From Betaproteobacteria bacterium (GTDB taxonomy: Bacteria; Pseudomonadota; Gammaproteobacteria; Burkholderiales; Casimicrobiaceae), in assembly GCA_005888955.1 (NCBI GenBank), contig VBCS01000404.1, positions 1-6,729 of the forward strand: a stretch of 6,729 nt of DNA, in the 5' to 3' direction. The notes beneath the pieces were generated by a model. It was not told the origin of the DNA, made no database searches, and saw only the letters and a program-made list of their open reading frames with translations. The position numbers and the translations under genes are program-made. Positions 1 through 5,910 of this stretch are shown here, one piece after another. Every line of letters starts with the position of its first letter. Position 1 is the stretch's first letter.

Positions 1-521
1 ATGTCGAGATTGCCGGGCAGCTCGGGTGCGAGCGTGATCAGCACGATCGGTGCAAGCGCGTGCAACGCGAGGACCTCGGGCATCGACGCGGGCCGCACGA
101 AGTCGGGCTGTGCACCGAGCTTGCGGGGATTGATATAAGGGCCTTCGAGGTGCACGCCGAGCACGCGCGCCGCCCCGCTGCGGCGCATTCGGCAGGCCCC
201 GCCAATTGCGCTCATCGCGAATTCGAGTTCAGCCAGCGGCGCGGTCATCGTCGTCGCGAGCAGCGACGTCGTTCCGTGCCGCACGTGCATTCTTGCGATG
301 CTGTCGATCGCGTCGCCGCCCTCCATCGTGTCGTGCCCGCCTCCGCCATGAACGTGCGAATCGATGAACCCGGGAAGCACAAACATGTGCGCTTCGTCAC
401 GTGCGCGCTCATCCGGAACCGGCGCTCCCTCGATGCGGCGGATATGGCCTCCAAGGTGCGAGAGCGTGCCGTCGACGAAACCGCGCGGCGTCAGGATGCA
501 GCCGTGGATCTCACCGGCCAT
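1..521 (-). CDS. nagA: N-acetylglucosamine-6-phosphate deacetylase, N-terminal part (runs off the left edge)
   Basis: This is the first 173 codons of a gene that continues beyond base 1; full-length NagA is usually about 370-390 residues. NagA is a cytoplasmic metal-dependent amidohydrolase that converts GlcNAc-6-phosphate to GlcN-6-phosphate and acetate. The translation shows the amidohydrolase metal motif HVH at residues 56-58, in the context FIDSHVHGGGGHDTMEG. The NagA signature HLEGPYINP is at 124-132, where E126 corresponds to the metal-ligand glutamate of the family. The segment RHGTTSLLATTMT (81-93) is also typical. The ATG at 519-521 gives MAGEIHGCILTP, a normal NagA N-terminus of short beta-strands. 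It overlaps the last 11 nt of the upstream kinase gene, so the two are almost certainly co-transcribed and probably translationally coupled. The catalytic aspartate region lies outside the window, so integrity of the C-terminal half cannot be judged. Confidence 0.93.
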   Translation of the reverse strand, partial: MAGEIHGCILTPRGFVDGTLSHLGGHIRRIEGAPVPDERARDEAHMFVLPGFIDSHVHGGGGHDTMEGGDAIDSIARMHVRHGTTSLLATTMTAPLAELEFAMSAIGGACRMRRSGAARVLGVHLEGPYINPRKLGAQPDFVRPASMPEVLALHALAPIVLITLAPELPGNLD

Positions 522-1422
522 CGAAGCGCCGTCCTGTTTCCTCGAGTCGCGCGCGAATCAGGTGGAGAGCACCATCGATCGCGTCGCCCGCCGGCTCGAC
601 GAGCCGCGCACGGATCGAAGGCGCGAGCCGGCGTTGCAAGCGCTGCCCGATGCTGCCGGTGACCACGAGAGGCAGACGGCCGTCCGGATCGAGCGCAAGG
701 ACGATGCCGTCGATCGCTCGCGCGGCATCGTTCAGCCATTCCGCAGACCTGGTATCGGTCGCTTCCGTGTCGAAGACGAGTGGCGCGAGCGCTGCATAGG
801 CATGCTGCCCGGCGCGCTCGCACCATGCGAGCAGCGCTTCGCGCGAATTGCCCGCGACGGCCCGGATTGCGTGCACCAGCGGACCCGCTGGGCCGCGGCC
901 GTCGCTTGCAAGTTGCGCCTCGCGCACTGCACACATACCCAGCCAGGCGCCGCTGCCTTCATCGCCAACCGGATAACCCCAGCCACCGACCGAGACGTGC
1001 TCGCCGTCGTCGCGCAGCGCCTCGCCGATGCTGCCGGTGCCCGCGGCAACGATGGCGCCCGGCCCGCCGCCGTGCGCGCCCAAGAGCGCCGTATACCCGT
1101 CGTTCGCGAGCTCGATCTCGCCGAAGCGATTCGCCACCTGCATGAAATCTCGGTTGTGTTTCGGGACGATCGCGCCGGCCAAGCCCAATCCGACCGCGCA
1201 TTCTGCGGGTTGCCAGGCGTGAACGTTCGCGGCGTGGAACGAGCCTTCGATGGCTTGCGAGACATTCTTCCACGCCTGCTGCACGCCTTGTCCGAGCGCC
1301 GATGGCCCCGCCTCCGCGAAGCCCAATACTTCGCCATCGGCTCGCGTCAACCGGGCGCGAGTTCCTGTCCCGCCGCCGTCGATGCCGATAATGTAACGAA
1401 TGATCGCGTGATAAGGCGTCAC
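511..1422 (-). CDS. BadF/BadG-family N-acetylglucosamine / glucosamine kinase
   Basis: A 303-residue sugar kinase of the ASKHA fold (BadF/BadG/BcrA/BcrD ATPase family), about the usual family length. The N-terminal phosphate-1 loop is IDGGGTGT (14-21). NDGYTALLGA (107-116) carries D108, the likely catalytic aspartate. AAGTGS (126-131) is the phosphate-2 loop. GGWGYPVGDEGSGAWLG (146-162) is the strongest signature of the GlcNAc/GlcN kinase branch. VVTGSIGQRL (253-262) is the adenosine-motif region, and PAGDAIDGAL (277-286) is the usual C-terminal helix. The predicted reaction is ATP-dependent 6-phosphorylation of GlcNAc in the cytoplasm, which supplies the substrate of the overlapping nagA; glucosamine as substrate (GspK-like) is the main alternative. 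The start is a GTG at 1420-1422. The frame is open only back to a stop about 12 codons upstream, contains no ATG there, and has no convincing Shine-Dalgarno site, so the exact start is uncertain. Regulation is probably through the operator at 1461-1482. Confidence 0.9.
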   Translation of the reverse strand: MTPYHAIIRYIIGIDGGGTGTRARLTRADGEVLGFAEAGPSALGQGVQQAWKNVSQAIEGSFHAANVHAWQPAECAVGLGLAGAIVPKHNRDFMQVANRFGEIELANDGYTALLGAHGGGPGAIVAAGTGSIGEALRDDGEHVSVGGWGYPVGDEGSGAWLGMCAVREAQLASDGRGPAGPLVHAIRAVAGNSREALLAWCERAGQHAYAALAPLVFDTEATDTRSAEWLNDAARAIDGIVLALDPDGRLPLVVTGSIGQRLQRRLAPSIRARLVEPAGDAIDGALHLIRARLEETGRRFDGR

Positions 1423-1457
1423 GCAGGCGAGTCTGCGGCTTGCAGCATGATAAGCTC

Positions 1458-1486
1458 AAGATACCACTTGCACCAGTGGTATGCAA
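1458..1486 (-). promoter_or_regulatory. Candidate sigma70 promoter of the kinase-nagA operon
   Basis: On the minus strand, TTGCAT (1481-1486) and TATCTT (1458-1463) are separated by exactly 17 nt (1464-1480). They match the -35 and -10 consensus at 3/6 and 4/6 positions. Transcription would begin near 1450 and give a leader of under 30 nt before the GTG at 1420-1422. The hexamers are modest. What supports the call is the optimal spacing, the short distance to the start codon and the palindrome lying across the spacer. Confidence 0.5.
1461..1482. promoter_or_regulatory. Palindromic operator-like site over the kinase-nagA promoter
   Basis: A perfect inverted repeat has the 8-nt arms ATACCACT (1461-1468) and AGTGGTAT (1475-1482) around the 6-nt centre TGCACC. 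It fills the spacer of the kinase promoter candidate and touches both hexamers, the standard position for a repressor operator. A related half-site, ATTGGTCT (1486-1493), lies 11 nt from the second arm in the same orientation. The half-site core TGGTMT resembles the TGGTCTA half of operators bound by GntR/HutC-type amino-sugar regulators (DasR, NagR/YvoA). That resemblance is from memory of the motif. The cognate regulator is not in the window. Confidence 0.55.
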
Positions 1487-1721
1487 TTGGTCTACATCCG
1501 CGAGCTCATTTGGAGCGCGCGATCCCGCTGTTCCTCAATGGACCAGCCTCCGCAACGTGTCGAACCTTAGTCTGGCCGCGCTGGCGAGCAGCGTTATCGA
1601 GCTCGTGGCCCGATGGCGATCGGTGATCATGCCGATTTGCATCGCCTCGGCGCGGGCGTCGCTGGCCCTGTCTCGCGCTCGCGAGCGACAAGTGCTAATG
1701 TGGATCGCATCGTGGCACTTA

Positions 1722-1730
1722 AGGGGGAGG
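1722..1730 (+). promoter_or_regulatory. Strong Shine-Dalgarno site of the binding-protein gene
   Basis: AGGGGGAGG ends 7 nt before the ATG at 1738-1740. This good purine-rich site at ideal spacing fixes the start, and the start also yields a complete signal peptide. The contrast with the permease gene, which has no visible site, suggests that the binding protein is made in excess. Confidence 0.8.
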
Positions 1731-1737
1731 CGGGCAG

Positions 1738-2781
1738 ATGAAGCTCATTCGACGCGCGAGCGCTTCGGTCGTGACGACTCTGCTGGGCAGCCTGCTTTTG
1801 TGGGCAATTGCCGCCCCGGCAACGGCGCAGGAAGTTACGGTGCTGTGCAACTTCGAAGTCGACTGGTGCGAGGCCCTGAAGGCCGCGTACGAGAAGACCA
1901 CTGGGCAGAAGGCGGTCTTCATCCGCCGCACCGACGGCGAAAGCCTGGCGCAGATCCGCGCGGAAAAGAGCAATCCGCGCGCCGACGTGGTTCACGCCGC
2001 CGAATCCGCTTCGGCCAAGGCGCTGGCGGCCGAAGGACTGCTCGAGGCGTACAAATCCCCGATGGTGGCGGAGCTGCACGACTGGGCGCAGCGCATCGCC
2101 GAGGAGAGCAAGTACTTTCAGACGCCGATCTACACCGGCGTGCTGGGATTCGGCTACAACACGGAGCTCCTCGCAAAGAACAAGATGCCCGAGCCGAAAT
2201 GCTGGAAGGACCTGATCAATCCCGCCTACAAGAACGAGATCCAGATGGCGAACCCCGGGACGTCGGGCACCGCCTTCAACACCGTCTCGACGATTCTGCA
2301 GTTGATGGGCGAAGACGAAGGCTTCAAGTTCCTCGCCGCCATGAACAAGAACGTGAACCAGTACACGCGCTCCGGCACCGCCGGCATCCGCGCCGCGGCG
2401 AAGGGCGAGACGACGATCGGCATCACCTTCCTGCACGACTCGGTGGCGCAGGCGGCCCAGGGCTATCCGATCAAGACGGTGGCGCCTTGCGAAGGCACCG
2501 GCTATGAGATCATTTCCTCGGCGATCATCAAGGGCGGCCCGAACCCGCAAGGCGCGCGGAAGTGGATGGATTTCGTGCTGTCGCCTGCCGGTCAGAACGT
2601 CGCGATCACGGTCAACAAGTTCCAGATCCCATCGAACAAGAATGCGCAGGTCCATCCGCTGGCGCCCAAGCCCGCCGAGGTAAAGCTGATCAAGCTCGAC
2701 CTCGACAAATACGGCTCGAAGGAAGGCCGCGAGCGTCTGCTCTCGCGCTGGGAAAACGAGGTGTTCAAGGCGCCGAAGTAA
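1738..2781 (+). CDS. ABC transporter periplasmic substrate-binding protein, Fbp/AfuA type
   Basis: A 347-residue type II periplasmic binding protein (COG1840-like, the family usually annotated as iron(III)-binding). A Sec signal peptide is evident: MKLIRR, a hydrophobic core at about 11-26, then APATA with likely cleavage after A30; there is no lipobox. Conserved blocks are GVLGFGYNTELL (134-145), CWKDLINPAYKNEIQMANP (155-173), SGTAFNT (176-182), GETTIGITFLHD (223-234) and PCEGTGYEI (250-258). Cysteines C37/C44 and C155/C251 could form disulfides. The adjacent tyrosine pair that binds iron in FbpA is absent; only Y256 lies in that area. The blocks closely resemble AfuA of Actinobacillus, shown to bind hexose phosphates, and H233/D234 and E252 could be the matching ligand residues; I recall that comparison and have not aligned the sequences. 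Substrate is therefore unsettled: sugar phosphate, iron or another small anion. The partner permease follows 176 nt downstream. Confidence 0.88.
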   Translation: MKLIRRASASVVTTLLGSLLLWAIAAPATAQEVTVLCNFEVDWCEALKAAYEKTTGQKAVFIRRTDGESLAQIRAEKSNPRADVVHAAESASAKALAAEGLLEAYKSPMVAELHDWAQRIAEESKYFQTPIYTGVLGFGYNTELLAKNKMPEPKCWKDLINPAYKNEIQMANPGTSGTAFNTVSTILQLMGEDEGFKFLAAMNKNVNQYTRSGTAGIRAAAKGETTIGITFLHDSVAQAAQGYPIKTVAPCEGTGYEIISSAIIKGGPNPQGARKWMDFVLSPAGQNVAITVNKFQIPSNKNAQVHPLAPKPAEVKLIKLDLDKYGSKEGRERLLSRWENEVFKAPK

Positions 2782-2831
2782 GCGTGGCGAGGTGGGCGCT
2801 TAACCTGCCACCGGCAAGTCCGTGACAAGTC

Positions 2832-2910
2832 TTCGCCGTCCCCGCGCAAGCGGGGACCCAGCGGCTTTCGTCGAACGACGCTGGATTCCCGCATTCGCGG
2901 GAATGACGAA
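2832..2910. repeat. REP/BIME-like palindromic element between binding-protein and permease genes
   Basis: Two perfect 8-bp hairpins flank a weaker central one. The first has arms GTCCCCGC (2838-2845) and GCGGGGAC (2850-2857) with a GCAA tetraloop. The second has arms ATTCCCGC (2885-2892) and GCGGGAAT (2897-2904) with loop ATTC. Between them, CCAGCG (2858-2863) pairs with CGCTGG (2879-2884), enclosing TTCG/CGAA. Outer TTCG (2832-2835) and CGAA (2907-2910) extend the symmetry. Elements of this form, with a GGAATGACGA-type end, are dispersed in many copies in beta- and gammaproteobacterial genomes. The hairpins lack a T-tract, so this is not a classical intrinsic terminator, but it could protect the upstream mRNA 3' end or weaken read-through into the permease gene. 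Confidence 0.8.
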
Positions 2911-2957
2911 CTGATGTTGCGTTCGGTCACTCTTGCTGTGACCTGCGGCTAGCGCTG

Positions 2958-5144
2958 ATGCGGCGCGCGATCAGCCCTTGGCTCGCGCTCGCATGGTTCG
3001 GCTTCGCGGTGCTGCCGTGGAACGCTATCGGCGGTAGCGGATTCTTCGCTTTCCAATGGTTGGGACAGTACCCGTCGGCCGCCGCGTCCGCGCCTGCTCT
3101 GGTGCAACTCCTTTGGCACGGCAGGCTCTGGTTCCTCCCGTTGTTGCTTGTGTTGCTGGCACCCTTAGTCTTCCTGTGGCGGCCCGCGACACACCCCGAT
3201 TCGAGACGACGCACCGCGCGGGCGCTTATCGCGATCGGCGCTGCCGGGCTTGCCTACATCGCGGCGATTGCGCTGGCGATCGACATCGAGGGCTGGCGAT
3301 GGCGCGAGCTCGCGACTGCGTTCGGCGAGCTGCCGCGCCGGCAGCAGGGTCTGGGCTACGGCGCTCTGTTCGTCGCCGCCGCCATGCTCGTGCTTCTTTG
3401 TCACGGGCTGGCGCTCAAAGGCTGGGTCAGGGGCGACGCGTTCGTTGCCGGCGCCATTGGAGCTTCGGTTGCGCTCGTCGGCCTGTTCACGCTCTACCCG
3501 CTCAGCCGGCTCTTTCTGCACGCATTCCTTGACTCTGCGGGCAATCTCTCGCTCACCGCGCTGTTAGCCCGCCTCGCGAGCAGCAAGGTCTGGGGTTACG
3601 ACGGCATTGTCTGGAACACGATGCAACTGGGGCTGATGACGGCATCGGCCGCGACGCTGCTCGGGTTCTGTTTCGTCCTTATCGTGACGCGCACCCAGTT
3701 CCGCGCACGCCGGCTGTTGAGCATCCTTTCGATCCTGCCGATGATCACCCCGCCCTTTGTCATCGGACTAGCTTTGATACTGCTGTTCGGCCGTTCCGGC
3801 GCGATGAATGCGCTGCTCGAATGGAGCTTCGGCCTCCGGCCGACGCGGTGGATCTACGGCCTGCCCGGCGTTTGGCTCGCGCAGACGCTGGCGCTGACAC
3901 CGGTTGCCTACCTGGTGCTTGTAGGGATCGCCGAGGGCATCAGTCCGGCGCTGGAAGAGGCGGCACAGACGTTGCGCGCGTCGCCAATGCGGACCTTCGG
4001 CACCATCACGCTGCCGCTGATGGCGCCGGGCATCGCCAATGCGTTCCTTATCGTTTTCATCGAGAGCCTCGCCGATTTCGGCAATCCGTTATTGCTCGGC
4101 GGCAATCTGGAGGTACTGTCCACCGCGATCTACTTCGCCGTCGTGGGCGTGCAGCAGGATCCGGGGCGCGCCTCGGTCCTCGCCGTGGTCCTCGCCGTGA
4201 TCCTGCTGGCTTTTTCGCTGGCCCTGTTCCTGATCCAGCGGCGGCTGCTCGCGGGGCGCAGCTATGTCACCGTAGGCGGCAAAGGCGACGGTGGCTTGCG
4301 CACGCCGTTGCCGCGCTCGGTCGTTGCGGTCACGGCTGGTCTTGCCCTGCCCTGGGCAGCGCTGGCCGTCGTGATCTATTTGATGATTTTCACCGGCGGC
4401 TTTTTCGAGAAATGGGGCCTCAACCACGCGCTGACCCTGCGCCATTACGTGACCGCGTTCGGCATCGCGGTCGAAAACGGCAGGCTCTTCTGGACCGGCG
4501 GCGCGTGGAGCTCGTTTTCGACTACGCTTATGATCGCGTTGACCGCGGCGCCTCTAACGGCTGCATTCGGGTTGACGGTCGCGTATCTGCTGGACCGCCA
4601 GCGCTTCGCCGGCAAGCGCGCCTTCGAATTCATGGCCATGCTGAACTTCGCCGTGCCCGGGACCGTGGTCGGCATCGCCTACATCCTTGCCTTCAACGCG
4701 CCGCCGATCGAGCTCGCCTACACCGGCCTCATCCTCGTGGCCTGCTTCGTGTTCCGCGACATGACGACCAGCATGCGCGCCGGCCTGGCTGCGTTGAGTC
4801 AGATCGATCCCAGCCTGGACGAGGCGTCGGCAACGTTGCGCGCCGGCACGTTCGTCACAGTTCGCCGCGTGATCCTGCCTCTAATCCGGCCGGCCGTGGT
4901 CGCCGCGCTGGTCGTCAGCTTCATCAGCGCCATGACCTCGATCTCCGCGGTGATCTTCCTCACCAGCCCGCGCTTCGACATGGCGACCGTCAACATCGTC
5001 GGCCGCGCCGAGGTCGGCGAATACGGTTATGCGACCGCATATGCGTCGGTGCTGATCGTGCTGATGGTCCCCGCTGTAGTCTTGATTCGCGTGCTCGTTG
5101 GAACGCGAGTGCTGTCACGTCGCCAAGCACCCGCGGGAGGCTAA
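2958..5144 (+). CDS. Fused double-domain ABC permease, Fbp/AfuB type
   Basis: A 728-residue inner-membrane protein with two binding-protein-dependent permease domains in one chain, as in FbpB/AfuB. I count about 16 hydrophobic segments. About four of them (near 7-22, 56-76, 87-107 and 132-153) form an N-terminal extension before the first permease domain (about 160-430); the second covers about 450-720. Each domain has the cytoplasmic EAA loop that contacts the ATPase: EEAAQTLRASPMRTFGTITL (333-352) and DEASATLRAGTFVTVRRVIL (621-640), each followed by PL and a proline. The length exceeds short FbpB proteins (about 500-550) but suits the longer AfuB type. The ATG at 2958 has no visible Shine-Dalgarno sequence, and no better in-frame start precedes it. 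With the upstream binding protein it makes two of three importer components. No ATPase gene follows; the next gene is convergent, so the nucleotide-binding subunit must be encoded elsewhere. Confidence 0.9.
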   Translation: MRRAISPWLALAWFGFAVLPWNAIGGSGFFAFQWLGQYPSAAASAPALVQLLWHGRLWFLPLLLVLLAPLVFLWRPATHPDSRRRTARALIAIGAAGLAYIAAIALAIDIEGWRWRELATAFGELPRRQQGLGYGALFVAAAMLVLLCHGLALKGWVRGDAFVAGAIGASVALVGLFTLYPLSRLFLHAFLDSAGNLSLTALLARLASSKVWGYDGIVWNTMQLGLMTASAATLLGFCFVLIVTRTQFRARRLLSILSILPMITPPFVIGLALILLFGRSGAMNALLEWSFGLRPTRWIYGLPGVWLAQTLALTPVAYLVLVGIAEGISPALEEAAQTLRASPMRTFGTITLPLMAPGIANAFLIVFIESLADFGNPLLLGGNLEVLSTAIYFAVVGVQQDPGRASVLAVVLAVILLAFSLALFLIQRRLLAGRSYVTVGGKGDGGLRTPLPRSVVAVTAGLALPWAALAVVIYLMIFTGGFFEKWGLNHALTLRHYVTAFGIAVENGRLFWTGGAWSSFSTTLMIALTAAPLTAAFGLTVAYLLDRQRFAGKRAFEFMAMLNFAVPGTVVGIAYILAFNAPPIELAYTGLILVACFVFRDMTTSMRAGLAALSQIDPSLDEASATLRAGTFVTVRRVILPLIRPAVVAALVVSFISAMTSISAVIFLTSPRFDMATVNIVGRAEVGEYGYATAYASVLIVLMVPAVVLIRVLVGTRVLSRRQAPAGG

Positions 5145-5183
5145 GGCTAAGCCGTGGCAAAGCGCGACTTCGGCACCTCCGGG

Positions 5184-5822
5184 TCAAACGTCAGCGGTGT
5201 ATCGCCGCAATGTAAGAGTGCGCGAAGACCAGCCAAAAATGCCGACGTGCAGATGCAACGATTCGTCGACTGCGCCAAGCTTCTGCTTGTAGCGGCGTGC
5301 GGCGGTATTGAAATATTCCGTGATGCTAAAAAACGAATCGCGCCCCATCGCACGCAGCGCGCCGTAGCATTTCATCCGCAGGAAAGGCGCCAGATTCTGC
5401 CCGCGATAAGCGGGATCGGTGTAGGCGCCAAACAAATAGGCCTCTCGATCCCCGAGCCGCCGATGAAAAGTCTCAACATCGAACTTTTCCAGGTCGCACC
5501 ACATCATGGAAACGATGCGGCCTCCATCCTTCACCACATAGCACCGGAGTCCGCCTCGAAGCCGCTCTGCACACTTCGCGGCGTCGACTCCGGGTCTGAC
5601 GCGTACGAGCTCCGGAATGTCGTCCGTGCCGACAAACTCGAACGAGAACCGAGGGTCTGTAGTCAGGCGCTCGATATTGGATGGAGCACCTTCCCGGACC
5701 ACCCAGAAAAGGCGGATGCGGATACCGACCCGGGCGAGTCGCCACAGGAGGCCCGGCACGCCTCGCGACCAGTTGGAACTCCAGCGCTTCGTCTCAGGCA
5801 TCGACGTGGTTGCTTTCGGCAT
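5184..5822 (-). CDS. GNAT-family N-acetyltransferase
   Basis: A 212-residue cytoplasmic protein with a GNAT core in its second half. AYLFGAYTDPAYRGQNLAPF (128-147) is the beta4 strand and acetyl-CoA pyrophosphate loop, where YRGQNLA fits the R/Q-x-x-G-x-G/A motif with alanine at the last position. The following helix is LRMKCYGALRAMG (148-160). SFFSITEYFNTAARRYKQKLGAV (163-185) is the beta5/alpha4 region, whose N-x-x-A-x-R-x-Y-x-K-L-G pattern is typical of the fold. The first ~45 residues are basic and partly hydrophobic (GLLWRLARVGIRIRLFWVV, 22-40), an amphipathic segment that could touch the membrane. The acceptor cannot be read from the sequence. It ends 39 nt from the convergent permease stop. 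The start at 5820-5822 lacks a clear ribosome binding site, and M8 is an alternative. The LysR gene upstream lies on the same strand, 88 nt away. Confidence 0.8.
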   Translation of the reverse strand: MPKATTSMPETKRWSSNWSRGVPGLLWRLARVGIRIRLFWVVREGAPSNIERLTTDPRFSFEFVGTDDIPELVRVRPGVDAAKCAERLRGGLRCYVVKDGGRIVSMMWCDLEKFDVETFHRRLGDREAYLFGAYTDPAYRGQNLAPFLRMKCYGALRAMGRDSFFSITEYFNTAARRYKQKLGAVDESLHLHVGIFGWSSRTLTLRRYTADV

Positions 5823-5854
5823 TCACGCATCGCGGGCTTGCAAAAGAGGGCACG

Positions 5855-5860
5855 AGTATA
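5855..5860 (-). promoter_or_regulatory. Candidate -10 element of the acetyltransferase gene
   Basis: TATACT on the minus strand matches the -10 consensus at 5/6 positions and lies 32 nt before the start codon, which would give a leader of about 25 nt. No good -35 is present: the nearest candidate, TCGAAG (5880-5885), is poor and spaced 19 nt. If real, the element makes the gene independent of the LysR gene upstream. Confidence 0.35.
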
Positions 5861-5910
5861 GCCGGCGCTGACGGCCGGGTCTTCGACGGTCCGCTATTGG
5901 ACGTTGTCGA

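Larger units (their letters stand above)
1423..1737. other. Divergent intergenic region between the nag operon and the transporter genes
   Basis: These 315 bases separate the starts of two divergent units. The kinase-proximal part holds the promoter and operator described separately. The rest (about 1495-1720) contains short open frames on both strands, but none shows a recognisable domain, a good ribosome binding site or a bacterial-looking composition, so I call no gene. A 12-bp perfect palindrome, CGCTCGCGAGCG (1676-1687), sits about 50 nt before the binding-protein start. GCTAAT (1694-1699) is a possible -10 element for that gene, but no matching -35 is clear. I see no riboswitch or tRNA structure. 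Confidence 0.5.

Noticed and set aside
364..1626. Long plus-strand open frame of 420 codons opposite the kinase and nagA
   Set aside because: Its product is arginine-rich with no domain. It is the antisense of genes with clear family motifs, as expected in high-GC DNA.
1711..1726. TGGCAC near the binding-protein start as a sigma54 -24 element
   Set aside because: The matching -12 TTGC is absent at the required distance; the bases there are the purine-rich ribosome binding site.
1627..2655. Minus-strand open frame of 342 codons opposite the binding-protein gene
   Set aside because: No motif, low-complexity composition and no ribosome binding site; the opposite strand encodes an intact secreted binding protein.
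2832..2910. Repeat hairpins considered as a CRISPR fragment or transposon end
   Set aside because: There are two dissimilar hairpins, no regular repeat-spacer pattern, no transposase and no target duplication; a REP-like element fits better.
3821..5215. Plus-strand open frame of 464 codons inside the permease gene
   Set aside because: It is the +1 shadow of the permease, rich in Arg/Asp/Gly without hydrophobic segments or motifs.
5154..5861. GTG-started plus-strand frame right after the permease, considered as the missing ATPase
   Set aside because: The translation has no Walker A, signature or Walker B motif and is the antisense of the GNAT gene, which has clear acetyl-CoA-binding motifs.
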